From NCBI GenBank assembly GCA_030704615.1, contig CM060731.1:35526001-35590000 (forward strand): a stretch of DNA of 64,000 nt, written 5' to 3'. Below the pieces are notes generated by a model. That model saw nothing but the letters and a program-made list of their open reading frames with translations. It was not told the DNA's origin and made no database searches. This DNA comes from Takakia lepidozioides (Eukaryota > Streptophyta > Takakiopsida > Takakiales > Takakiaceae). Position 1 is the first letter of the stretch. Each line of letters starts with the position of its first letter. A program made the position numbers and the translations under genes. This document shows, piece by piece, positions 10,707 through 21,870 of the stretch.

Positions 10707-13700
10707 ATGTGTACTTGCAATGTTACGTGGTTTGACCTGGGAGGCTATGTTGGACGGACTGCTAATGCTTCAACGGACAACTCGTTCTGCAAAGTTGTCA
10801 ATTTCAGTAGTTTCGAAAGGTCACCTAATTGCAAGGCATCGTTTTCCCAGGGAAGTCATGATGATTTAGTATCCACGTCTCTGTCAAGCGCAGGAGTAGG
10901 TTTTACTTCAGTTAATAGAGCACCGTCATCACTACCCGAGCTGATATCGGGTATCAGGGAACATGTGATCACCAGAAAACAGAGCAATGAAAGGTGGAGA
11001 AAAGGGAAACTGAAAACACAGGGTCATGGCCGAATGGTGCAGTGTGTTGGCATCTCAGGCACTGAACCTACATCAAAGAGGGAAAGCAGAGATCGTATTT
11101 TTGATGTGGAAGATCCCAGGGGGTTCAGGGTTGCAAGGAGGGGGAAGTATGATGTAAACATGGCATGGGAGTTACTCCGCCAGGATGTTTTGTACTTGGA
11201 TTGGAAGGCACGACATGATGTTTTTGCGATTGTGGCCGCACACGAGAAGGTTGGATTTTTTAATCCTAGATTGACAGCGGTATAGTATCGTGTCAGGCTC
11301 TGTGACTTTCTTCAGTTGCATGCATGTACATGAATCTCACTTGTGCGCATATCTTCTTCTTCTTCCCACCCCCTCTCTCGCCCTCTTACGGTAGTCCTGT
11401 TTTGAGAATTGCGGTTTGGTGATTCAAACGACCGTGGGGTCAGGTGGTCGAAGTGCTGAATCCCTTGGCTCGAGATCAAAAATCAGTGGACACCATGCGG
11501 TCTCAATTAGCTGAGTTGCAGTCAGAACTATCCAAAGCTCATGCCCAGGTATTTCTTGGACCGTGACTGTCTCATTTTGATGCAGGCAATCCCTGTGTGT
11601 GGGTGGTCCATATCAATACAAAAATTGCATATGTAAGCTCCTGGGCATTCTGGTCATTGTTCTGCCTCACAAAAGAGCTTCCCAATGTGAGATTGCACCT
11701 AAGCTATTGCCACTGCATTTCGCACTGGTACTTCCCAGTTGATTGGCTTGGCTGGCAGAAAGGTGAGACAACCTTTAGGACAAGCTCAGTAGGATTTTTG
11801 TCATTGTGGGCATCTGACAACTGTATCCTCATGTTGTTGCTGAGACTTGTTGGAGTCTGTAGAGATTACTTTAACAGGTGATTGACACTTGCAATAGATA
11901 GGGGCCTGCCATGTTCTGGTGGAATTTCCCCCTTTTACCTTGTTGGTGGTAACACAATAGTCCCAGCTTAAAAACCTTTCAAATTTCTGATTAGCTATGA
12001 TATAGTCATGATGTTATGACCGAGTGTATGTGTGTCAGGTTCATCTCTCTGAGGCTAGAGTGGAGCATACCTTGCAGAAGTTGGCTGAAATGGAAACTAT
12101 AGTTCATGACAATCTCCTTCGCCACAAGGTTCCAGAGAGGGTGATAGTGGCACCAAGTAAAATGTCAGCTATGCATGAAATTGTCACTGGTACAGTTGAG
12201 GATCTACAAGCCCCTGAATCAGCAGCTGGCCGATCCGGGGGAAAATTGCTTGACGTCTCTGGTCCTGTGGGATCTTACCCTGCAATGCTTAAAAATTTTT
12301 GGTACCCAGTCGCTTTTTCTGATGACATCGATGCCAACACCATGGTGCGTGCACCCATGAAATCTGTGCTAGGGTCGACAGTCTTTCTACACCTTGAAGA
12401 AAATGCATGTTCTAGGACTTCTTCAAACAAAGTGAAAACAGTCTGTTCTATGTTGCGGTTTGTTATGAAATACCTTGGTCATTTTATGAGGTCGTTTATG
12501 ATATCATAAAAAATCAGGTCATGAGCAATCCTTCCAGAAACATAGGCAACTTTTAATCTCCTTTCGTGAATGGGTGGGTGGAATATTCATTAGAAATGTG
12601 CTTCTCTCAATCATATCTGTGATGTAGGCAGGGTGGCAGCTCACCTCGCCTTTTCAATTCCAAAGTATGTTACCAAGAATGTTTAAAGTTTAATTGCAGG
12701 TCAAGGCAATGACCAAATTTTGTGTCATTTTCAAGTCTTCGATCATGGGAGCTAGGAGACCTGTCCTCTTCTTATTTGAACTGGCTCATTTGGCAGGTGC
12801 CCATTGATACTTTTGAGGAGGCATGGGTCATTTTTCGCGGGAAAGATGGTCGGCCAGGTTGTGTGCGAGATCAGTGTGCACACAGGGCTTGTCCCCTGTC
12901 CCTTGGAAAAGTCCAGGATGGTCGAATTCAGTGTCCATACCACGGTGAATATTAACCCTGTATCTGAGCTCATGTTCTGTTACAGTCTGGAGCAGATAGT
13001 GCCATGAGGCAGCATAGATGTGATATGACGATTGTCTGAATCAACTAGCCAGCCTACTTCTCTTCGAAGCTTACGTATATCATTATTGGTTGGCCAGTGA
13101 CAAATCTCTCAATTCAAGATTATGAGCTTGTTAAGCAGCAATAACAGACAAGGCCTACCTTCAGTGGTGGATTGAGCTATTGGTTAGATATGCTTCTTAC
13201 CAACATCAAGAAAGGCGCTAGGTGAGATTGAGAAACTTGAACGATGAAGCTCCACTTTGATGTTTATTTGGGTGGGCAGGGTGGGAGTATGGAACCAACG
13301 GGAGGTGTGAGAAGATGCCGTCAACAAGGCAAGTAAGCGCAAGTCTACAATCACTGCCCTGCATTGAGCAGGATGGAATGGTGTGGATATGGCCTGGCAG
13401 TGCAGTGCCAGCGACTACCCTACCCTCTTTAATGCCTCCTGATGGCTATACCATCCATGCCCAGGTGGGATAATGCTCAATTTATGTCTCTTGATTCCAT
13501 ATGGGGTCTGTGGCCACAAGGCTAGGGCAAACAACATGTAATGAGTACATTCTCTTGATTCCATATGCAAGTTGATAGGGCATTTATAGCTTCTTTGCTC
13601 GGACATTAAACAGAGCAAAATACCAGAATATGGCTAGCAGTGTGACCAGATGTATAAGGCTACTTTTGTGGTTCCAGTACTGATTTTTCTTGTACGTCTG

Positions 13701-15105
13701 TTCAGATTATCTTAGAACTACCCGTTGAGCATGGCTTATTGGTGGAGAACCTGCTGGATTTGGCACATGCGCCATTCACACATACCACCACCTTTGCCAA
13801 GGGCTGGAAAGTTCCTAGGTTGGTTGATTCATCTTCCTTCGTGGGATAATTATCTGAGCCTGTAGCTTGTGACATCTCACTGCAGCGGACAAAAAACATG
13901 CAGGCATAATATGGTCACCATGTCAAAGTGTATGGAGTTCTTTATGCGTCTCTCCATGAAAGAAGAGTTCTTTATACTTCATCAATCTGGAATGTATGTC
14001 CAGGTACTTAAGCTTTGTTGCTCAATATAGGTTATGCAGGCATTGCGGCCAATGGTAGACTCCTACTGTATGTTGGTCCAGTCATGGCGAATGACATGGT
14101 GGACCCAGGTTGTCATTGAAACTCATAAATTAATTTTGCTCATGAAGTGTTATCACCCGTATGTGTGCGCAGCATGGTGAAATTCAGGACTCCATTTGCA
14201 GCATTGCAAGGCACTTGGGATCCTTATCCCATAGCCATGGAGTTTCTACCCCCATGCATGGTCCTTTCCACTATAGGGTTGGAGAAGCCTGGTAAACTGG
14301 ATGGCTCCTCTGTAGAGCTGTGTGCTTCACACCTGCATCAGCTGCACGTGTGCATGCCATCATCTCCAGGGAAAACACGGTTGTTATATCGCATGGCTCT
14401 GGATTTTGCCCCTTTTCTCAAACACGTCCCATTCATCAAATATTTGTGGCAACATCTTGCCAACAAGGTCAGGACCTTTCTCTACTTCTGGTTTGTTGTT
14501 CAACCTATTATGGAATTGGTGGGTTCTGTAATGCGGGCTACGTTATTTGAACCATATTTTGGATTTGAAGAGCAATAGTCAGCCTGCTTGAAGTGTCACA
14601 GGGAATCCAGCTAGGAACTTTCACTTGCTATCAGCCAAATTCCAAGAAGAGCGGGCGAGGATTGTGGTAAAATTTTAATCATGCCAGACTATTGACAGTG
14701 TGACAGTTTCAGAGAAATGTTGGTTGTAGGCATGGAAATTGGGACTATCTTACTTCTCGTTATCAATAGTAACTGTAGTCCATGATACAGTCAAATTAAA
14801 AATTCTTTTATACAAGAGCCAGTGCACTAGCATCACTATGGACTTGGGCACTGCGAGAGGATGTATCAAGATGACCAGAGGGTCTGAGGGCGTGTAGGAG
14901 GTCTTACAAAATGGGGTTATGAATCTGTGCACAGGTTTTGGGTGAAGATTTGAGGCTTGTTGAGGGGCAGCAGAATCGGATGCAGCGGGGTGCCAACGTG
15001 TGGAACCTGCCTGTTGCTTATGACAAACTTGGGGTCCGGTACCGGAGATGGAGAAATGCAGTGGAGGCTGGGGAGGAGAGAATCCCATTCAGTACACACC
15101 AATAG
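10707..15105 (+). CDS. CAO: Chlorophyllide a oxygenase, 8 exons, about 621 aa
   Basis: CAO oxidises the C7 methyl of chlorophyllide a in two steps to make chlorophyllide b at plastid membranes, using a Rieske [2Fe-2S] centre and a mononuclear iron. Exons: 10707-11249, 11444-11548, 12039-12344, 12797-12944, 13280-13464, 13706-13818, 14173-14467, 14935-15105. All are GT/AG and the sum is exactly 622 codons with the stop. Residues 1-150 are a plastid-targeting and poorly conserved N-terminus; an in-frame stop at 10677 supports the ATG. Then come the A domain (about 150-210), a coiled linker (B), and the catalytic C domain. Rieske ligands are C345, H347, C364 and H367. The iron site N444-x2-D447-x2-H450-x4-H455 is intact, and [11 protein letters not shown] lies near the C-terminus. 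The protein is about 85 residues longer than the roughly 536-aa Arabidopsis enzyme, all at the N-terminus. The A-domain segment matching the chlorophyll b-responsive degron is diverged (see findings). Confidence 0.97.
13495..13552 (+). mobile_element. LINE 3'-tail fragment in CAO intron 5
   Basis: In the plus sense this reads a diverged version of the 3' end of the LINE at 3225-3940: GGTCTGTGGCCACAAGGCTA, then GCAAACAACAT and GAGTACATTC. Only about 60 bp remain, inside the 241-bp intron, clear of the splice sites. Confidence 0.65.
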
Positions 15106-15995
15106 ATAGATGGGCTGATTGAACTTCAAAAAAGTTTGTCTTGTCTCACCCAATGCAATCACTCAGAAGATGGACACATGTCCCTCTGATGTGAATGTCT
15201 CACTTGTCCATGGTTTCATCTATCTTAATTTCTGAATGGTCTTAGCAAGTGCTCAAGAGTCAGTTTGGTTGAGTGTGGTTCTGTCTAGATGAACACTGCC
15301 CTGGGGCAGGTTTCTTTGCCGCTGGACAAGCAGCCGCAAACAGGCCGGCAGCAAGCCTGTGCAGCAAATGTACCATGTGTTGGAGTGAGAAAGGGCCAGC
15401 AACGGCTGTTAGTAAATTTTCACATTGCATGAAGTGGACAAGTATGGTCACTTCAAAGATTTTGGCAACTGCAACTGTGAAACAAATTGCTCATGGATTG
15501 GTGTCTTTATCATCTTCCCAAGGGTTGGGTGTGGCACAAATTTCCTGTACGCACCTCAATTCATCCTGCACTTTACCACTTTGCAAGGATAAGTAGTGCA
15601 CTGTGCAGAGATGGAAGCCCTCTCACTCCACCCAAATTTTTGAACATAGCAGAGCAACTCAATGAATTTGATATTCATTCATAAATCTATAGCACGGTGT
15701 GCATGTGCCTTGCACACCGTCTTGGAGACCTGCAGGGATTCACATGCCTCGTACAGAGGCCCTGAGATGTGCCAAGCTACCCGGTCAGTCGAACCAGGAA
15801 ACACATACTGAATCTAATTGAGCAGATCGGACTTAAAATACACTAGAAGAATTTGGTGGATCTACCGACCATGCCTAAGAATGGACAAAGATCAATTGTT
15901 GAACAGGCTGTTCCAGTACATCTGCCAACCAGGTTGCGACCTTGTTTGTGTGGGACAGCCTCACTTATTGTGGAGAAAATTTGAGAGTAGCCGCT
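15106..15995. other. Convergent intergenic region
   Basis: The 890 bp between the CAO stop (+) and the membrane-protein stop (-) must hold both 3' UTRs. I see no further gene. Open frames at 15260-15596 lack any recognisable feature. Confidence 0.5.
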
Positions 15996-18842
15996 TCAGT
16001 TCTTCTTGTCTGTGGTCAGATCCCCGACTGGAACATACTCTTTCTTGCCGCGCTGTATCCTTCCTAACAAACATAGGACCAGGAATGCAAGGCTGTAGTA
16101 TCCATAGAATATTCCGCTGGTGTGCGGAGCCTTCCCAGCCATGGCTCTATGGAACACTGTCACATAATAGTGAAGGCTGACCAGTACTGCCACTGCCAAT
16201 TGCAAGGATGCTGACACCTTGGCAAATATAGATCCTGCTGAGCAAGCAATAATGACATCAGCAATCTGCAGCACCAGGTATACCATGTAGCCTAGTGCTT
16301 GGAGCAGCTGCAAAACAACGTAATTTGATTGTGAATACTTGAAGAAGAACGCCATCGGTTCAGCCCCCAATGCGAACGATGAGAGTAGGAGAATCCCGAA
16401 ATATGCAGCCAGGTAGATGTTCACAAACAGAAGCACTTTCTGCAGTGGCAGGATTGCGCGCATCCGCTCACACAAGAACACCACCAGTGCTAGAGGGAGC
16501 AACAGAAGGCCATAGGATACCACAGATGCAACAATTGGTGCATAAGGCTTCCCGATTAAGGGCAAGAAACTGTCAGTTATCTTTTGATTCATCTGATCAA
16601 TGGCCATCTTTGATTGGCCAGAGAGAGCTCTAACTTGAGGCATAACGTGGCCTGCTACATGCCCAGCCGTTTCTTGAAACTTTGATGGTAGGCTTGTGAC
16701 CATGGAGGTAAAATCACCATAACCCTCATCATCCAAGTCCAAGTCTGCTGTTGCATCGAGGTCTTCTCCTTCGATGCTTTTACCATCCTTCTCTTTTGTT
16801 AACGGTGGCTGCTGTGCTTCTTCAAAGGTCTTTGTGTTATCCATGATCCCTGAATTGCCTATTGCACCACTTTCACGTGTTGCCTTTTTTCCATTCATAT
16901 TCTCCTCCCTCTCAACCATTTTTCCCTCCATGCTTTCTGGTTTGTCCTCTGATCTCCCCTCCTCAGCAGAGTTGACCTCATCTGCGGCCTCCTTTTCTTT
17001 TCCTTCCTCAACAAATTTTGCACCAACTTTCTTCACTGGCATCATGCTTTTATTGTCAGGCTTTACCTCCTCTTGCTTCCGTTCTGCCTTGCTTGCTTCG
17101 TCTGATGTGGTCTCCACTTTCTTGGTTCTCAATATGCCATTGTCATCGGATTCCAAGTTGTCTTTGTCCTCTTCCATTTTTTTGTCCATAAATTTGGTGT
17201 CTTCTTTCCTCGTCCTCTTGCTTTTGTTTGCATCTATGGGTCGTATTTTCTTTGCTGGTGTTCTGCTTTTGCCATCAGATTTGGATTCCATATTCTTCTC
17301 AAGCTTGCCTTCGTCCAGTTTCTCATTCCCCTCTTTCGTGATCTTATCGATGGCTTCATGTTCCCGTGTCATATTTTCTGCCTTTTTTCTGATGCTGAGT
17401 TTGGACCCCTCTTGCTTCGACTTCGGCTTGGGCATTTTGATTGATTCAGACCCTCCTTCTATCTTGTTTTCACCCTCATCTTCGGACTCTTCACTCTTCC
17501 CAGGCTTGCCTCCATCCTCAGATGTCAAATCCTCTTTGTTCTCTTCCATCTTGATTTTGGCAGTGGTCTCTGTCTTTGTGACCATGATACTTTTGTTGCC
17601 AAATTTGGACCCTTTTTTCTTAGGCTCCATCTTTCGTTCATCATCTAACAGGGACTCTCCTGCTTCGGTCTGGCTTTCACCATCTGCTTCAGACTCATTA
17701 TTCTCTTCAGTCTTGCTGTTGCCATCAGTTTCAGACTCCTTTTTCTCTTCAGTCTTGGCTTTGTCGTCAGACAGGCCTTCCACTTTGATTTTGTTGGCGG
17801 GTCTGGATGCTTCTTTCTTCGTTTCCCTCTTGCTTTCGATGTCAGATGTGGACCTGTCTCTCTTGGACTCTATGTTGCTTTTTTTGTCCAATATTGACGA
17901 CTCCTGTTCTGCCCTGTTTTCGCCATCATCTTCCGACTCCTCTCTTTTCTGTTCAGTTTCATCCTCAGAAATTATTTCACTTTTCTTCTTCTCTGCCATA
18001 TTGATTATGTCGGTCGCTTTGAATTCCGTTTTCTTCTTTTCAGTCTCAGTTTTGTTGCCAGTTTTGGACCCATATCTCCTCAGCCGTGTCTTGTGTTTTT
18101 CATTGAATGTGGAATCCTCATCTTCCGTCCTGCTTTCACCTTCAGCTTTGGACTCCTCAATCTTCTCTTCAGACTCCAATATCTTGCTTTTGCTGTCAAA
18201 CTTGGACCTCTCCTTCTTTGCCCCATTTTTGTGAGTGTGGTCAGATATGGAGAATTCATCTTCCGTCTTGCGTTCTGCATCAACTTCAGAATCCTCATCT
18301 TCCTCTTCAGTCTTCCCCATGTTGTCCAATTTCAACTTTGTGAGAGGTCTCACCTCATCTTTCTTCACTCCGGACTTGCCTTTCTGGTTAAATTCGGACT
18401 TTTCTTTCCTGACTGCATCTTCCTCCATTTTCACTGCTTTTGTCCCGTCACCTTTGGCAGTGTCCCCTTTCTTGTCACCATCCTGTGCTTTGGCTTCTAG
18501 CATCTTCTCCTTGACCTGTTCTGTCTTTTTATTCTCCTCCTCAGTCTCAGTGATTGTGGTTTCCTCAAGAGTAGTATCAAGGTCATCCTTGTCCTCACTC
18601 TCTGTCACTTCTAAAAGAGATCGCCAATGACCATCATGCGGCTGCTCGATAGACTTTGAAAACAAAGTGATGACATCCTTCCCATCCTGTACCCCCTGCT
18701 TTACCACCACCTTGAATGTGCCAACTCCCTTTGTACCTTCCACTTCAAATGGTCCATATCTTCGGGGGTTGGTTTCCCCACAACAGAGGCATGCACCCAA
18801 GAGAAGGACAAGGAGAAAGATGGTGGCCGATAATTGGGACTC
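15996..18842 (-). CDS. Large membrane protein with signal peptide and charged repetitive domain, about 948 aa
   Basis: This is a single uninterrupted exon. I choose the ATG at 18842 because it begins a clear signal peptide (MESQLSATIFLLVLLLGACL) with a small-residue/CCGE cleavage region; an ATG 17 codons upstream (18893) would bury it. Residues of about 30-110 are globular-looking, with a KGVGTFKVVVKQG strand. About 120-690 is extremely rich in Lys, Glu, Asp and Ser, with loosely repeated phrases such as SKAEGESRTEDED and KTEEKKESE, probably disordered and coiled. The last 190 residues hold about five hydrophobic segments (roughly 771-791, 801-826, 843-868, 877-900, 909-929), with a short basic tail ending TTDKKN. 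The C-terminal membrane part looks like a conserved plant protein of unknown function; I cannot name it. It probably sits in the secretory pathway with the charged region on the lumenal side. A long antisense frame over the repeat region is a codon-bias shadow. Confidence 0.85.
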   Translation of the reverse strand, partial: ESQLSATIFLLVLLLGACLCCGETNPRRYGPFEVEGTKGVGTFKVVVKQGVQDGKDVITLFSKSIEQPHDGHWRSLLEVTESEDKDDLDTTLEETTITETEEENKKTEQVKEKMLEAKAQDGDKKGDTAKGDGTKAVKMEEDAVRKEKSEFNQKGKSGVKKDEVRPLTKLKLDNMGKTEEEDEDSEVDAERKTEDEFSISDHTHKNGAKKERSKFDSKSKILESEEKIEESKAEGESRTEDEDSTFNEKHKTRLRRYGSKTGNKTETEKKKTEFKATDIINMAEKKKSEIISEDETEQKREESEDDGENRAEQESSILDKKSNIESKRDRSTSDIESKRETKKEASRPANKIKVEGLSDDKAKTEEKKESETDGNSKTEENNESEADGESQTEAGESLLDDERKMEPKKKGSKFGNKSIMVTKTETTAKIKMEENKEDLTSEDGGKPGKSEESEDEGENKIEGGSESIKMPKPKSKQEGSKLSIRKKAENMTREHEAIDKITKEGNEKLDEGKLEKNMESKSDGKSRTPAKKIRPIDANKSKRTRKEDTKFMDKKMEEDKDNLESDDNGILRTKKVETTSDEASKAERKQEEVKPDNKSMMPVKKVGAKFVEEGKEKEAADEVNSAEEGRSEDKPESMEGKMVEREENMNGKKATRESGAIGNSGIMDNTKTFEEAQQPPLTKEKDGKSIEGEDLDATADLDLDDEGYGDFTSMVTSLPSKFQETAGHVAGHVMPQVRALSGQSKMAIDQMNQKITDSFLPLIGKPYAPIVASVVSYGLLLLPLALVVFLCERMRAILPLQKVLLFVNIYLAAYFGILLLSSFALGAEPMAFFFKYSQSNYVVLQLLQALGYMVYLVLQIADVIIACSAGSIFAKVSASLQLAVAVLVSLHYYVTVFHRAMAGKAPHTSGIFYGYYSLAFLVLCLLGRIQRGKKEYVPVGDLTTDKKN

Positions 18843-21581
18843 CATGCTCAATAAATATGATCTGGAAATGTTGAAACAGATGTTGTGAGACATTTTGGCT
18901 AGCTGGGGGGACCCAAGTGGATGATCCAACAAGTTAACTACTTAGAAATTAAGTATTGCTGAGGGGCTCCTGGCACGGCATACATCTGAGGACCCTACCT
19001 AGCAAACACCTACCACCAGCCAGATCTCATGATTCCGTTACAGATCCAACTTAAAGCTACAAACTGCAGGCATATGTGTGGAAATTGAGGCATTGCTTGA
19101 AGGTTAGTGTGAGCTTACAGAGCTTTACAAGGGAAGATCTTTCCAGTTGACTACACCAATTGATCACCTACAGCCAAGGATCACCCTCCTCATGGCTGGA
19201 TGCCTCTCCTACACCTGGAACATACATAAATTACTTGCTTTGGATATGAAGCAGCAAAGAATGTACCTAAAAGACAGTGGGTAAAGACAATAGACTTTGC
19301 AGCATAAATGTACAGGTGGCTGCTTTAACCTTAAGAAGATAAGGAATGAGGCTCTTAGGTTTGAAAACTCCTGCTAACCATTCTAGTGCACCCAAATAAC
19401 TTGCATCCCAAAAATGTGGGTGAAGAAAGGAAAGTCAAATCGCACCATTTCTGTAATAAGGAACAAATATTGTGCCGTGGGAGGACACTCTTAAGCATCA
19501 ATCATATGAAGATCTTCACTTGGAAGACTTAGAAGTTGCATCTCAGTAATATGAAAAATCTCCAGCAAGTGATTTTTGAGAGTTCATGCCAAGTTAGCTG
19601 ACCTAAATCATAAAGAAAGAGACCTCCCAACATATCGGAATACTGCATGGAAGACTCCACAGCAATCCCACAAAGCCCTCGTTAGAATTGGGCCCCTGAT
19701 TACAAGACACTGCCCATCGATGAGAATCTCTGACGGTTAAAGGTTCAATAATGAGATTTAAGAAGCTCCAAGAATGATTGGAAATTTCTGAAAAGGTGCC
19801 CAACAAGATATTCAAGGAAAGATGCTGTGGTTAGGTTTAAATGATAGAGCCCAACTCCCAAAGGGGGTAGTACCTGTAAGGGAAGGAAGAGGCTATTATT
19901 TAAGCTGATTTGGGTAGGCTTCATTTCTCCCTCCAAGGAAAGGAATCCTCTTCTCATCCGTTGACTGTTTTAAATTCAAAACAAATCTTAGTCTATACCC
20001 AAGAAGCTATTGTACTATTATCATTGTTGTTGTGAAGTCACTGAGGACGCCCTGAAGGTCCAGCAGCCAGAGCAGAATGACAAGCAGCAGAAGGGATGCA
20101 ATGTTCAATGTTCCATGTTCTAGTCTTGTTCTGGTGAGATGTCTCAGAATGTGACTTCTCTCAGAATATCGAAGTTTGGGAGGACACAATTTTCACTTTG
20201 AGTGCTGAAGTACTCTTGGATGTCAATAATCCAACAGCTAATGCTAGATCTTACACATAAATAATGTGCGCCTCTGGTAACAGTAACTTCCCATCAAGCC
20301 GAAAAAAAACTGTTGCTAACCACAGCAGAGCTCGGGCTGTGTGTGCTACTTGGGTTTTTTTGTAAAATAACAGAAAAATGGGACAGCTGCTGGGACCATT
20401 GTTGGCACCCTCTTTACTTTGTCCCGGGTGTATCATTCAAGAAGGTGAGGACTTTATATCAGAATAAGATAGCCTACCGTCCATTTGCTAAGCTACATAG
20501 ACCACTCCAACATGCTCATCCTCAAGAATTCTCTTAAGGATTTACAAGCAGAAGACGGCCAAGAAATGGTTGCTAATAGTTGAGGTGCAATGCTGGCAAG
20601 CCTACAATGGAATACAGAAACTCTCTCTCCGTCTGAGCTAGGGAAACGGTAGGTGGCAAGACATAACGTCTCAGGCTCTCAGAGAGATTAAAATGGCGAT
20701 CCGTGCCTGTGACGATGCACTAATGCAGTAAGACTGAAGCCTCAGCTAAGAAAATAGAGGGCTTTCCGGTCTCAACATTACAACTGACATAGAAAGGAAG
20801 AGTAACGGTATTTGTTCAAAGAAACCAGCAAAATGTGGCCAGATCCAAAGACAGAAGGTAGCAGCACTGATCACCTCAGAGATCCGAACTCGACGAGCTT
20901 GAGGGTGTCTTTCTTTCAGCGCAAAATCCACCTTCTAAATCCTGGTCCACAACTAAAAGCATCCACCAAGTGGCCCTCTCAAACACCAGATGCTGAGTCT
21001 ACAATGCTTCTTTTCCCAACAACGACCCCACGAATCACACCTCCTCCATCATCAAGCAGGCAAAGTTGCGTCCGGATTCTTTTAACTAAGAATCTCACAA
21101 TCGTCAATTGGATGATCTGTTGCGGAGGAACAAGATCCACCGTGCCGAGTACCACAATATCAAGTTTAAAAATAAGAATAGAAACAGCACTCCAAGATGT
21201 GATAAAAAAAAAGAAGCCTCACTGCTTCAGGAGACCGGACGAAAAACCAGCAACAATTTGTAGAATGCCTTTACTATAGTTCACCTTTATCTCTGCACCA
21301 TCATCCCTGTCCACAGAATGCGAAAACACTCGGAGAACAGGCCCGCATTGGAGAAGCGAGTCCCTCCCTGGGCCTCGCTATGTGCTCGCTAGTAACTCAG
21401 CCCCATTATTGAGCAGCCCGTCAAAAGCTCCGGCAGTTGGCAGACCGTTCTTTCCATCCCCCCACCCGATGAATCAGTCGGCACATTCATCCGCTTCCCA
21501 ATTCGGAAGCCCGCCCGACCCACTGAAACTCCGGCTCCCCGGAACAGCGGGCCCAACTCCCGCGATGTGCCTGCGTCACCC
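18843..21581. other. Divergent intergenic region
   Basis: 2.7 kb separate the membrane-protein start (-) from the TraB-gene promoter (+). No gene, RNA or mobile element is recognised. Short open frames (for example 20812-21279 on the plus strand) show no family features. Confidence 0.45.
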
Positions 21582-21731
21582 AATTCATGCGTCGTGTGCG
21601 AATGAGAATATATTCAAACAGATTCCTGATCCTGATTCTCTATTCTTCCGTTCCCGAATTCATGCGTCGGGTGCGCATGAGACTATTCAAACAGATGCCT
21701 GATCCTGATTCTCCATTCGTCCGTTCCGGAA
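21582..21731. repeat. Two-copy 75-bp tandem repeat in the TraB-gene promoter
   Basis: AATTCATGCGTCG begins units at 21582 and 21657. Both carry TATTCAAACAGAT, CCTGATCCTGATTCT and CCGTTCC in order, with about ten differences. The repeat ends about 140 bp before the TraB ATG. A GT/CA run with its own inverted repeat follows at about 21796-21823. Confidence 0.8.
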
Positions 21732-21870
21732 AGTGAGGTTTCCCGCCATGGTTGCACGGGAGGCCTATCTTGTTTCCTTGGCCTCCACAGCTTCGTGTGT
21801 GTGTGAGAGCACACACACACACGAAGCAAGCTTGGGGTTTAAGAGGATACAGTAGGGAGAGTTGGAAGGT

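Noticed and set aside
11597-11881. 94-codon frame inside the CAO locus
   Set aside because: It lies wholly within CAO intron 2 and has no family features.
16774-18234. 486-codon open frame on the plus strand
   Set aside because: It lies antisense to the Lys/Glu/Ser-rich repeat region of the membrane protein and consists of the matching Ser/Leu/Phe-rich shadow.
21796-21823. GT/CA run as a CRISPR-like or terminator hairpin
   Set aside because: It is a simple dinucleotide microsatellite with its complement alongside; the genome is eukaryotic and nothing else supports a CRISPR array in the window.
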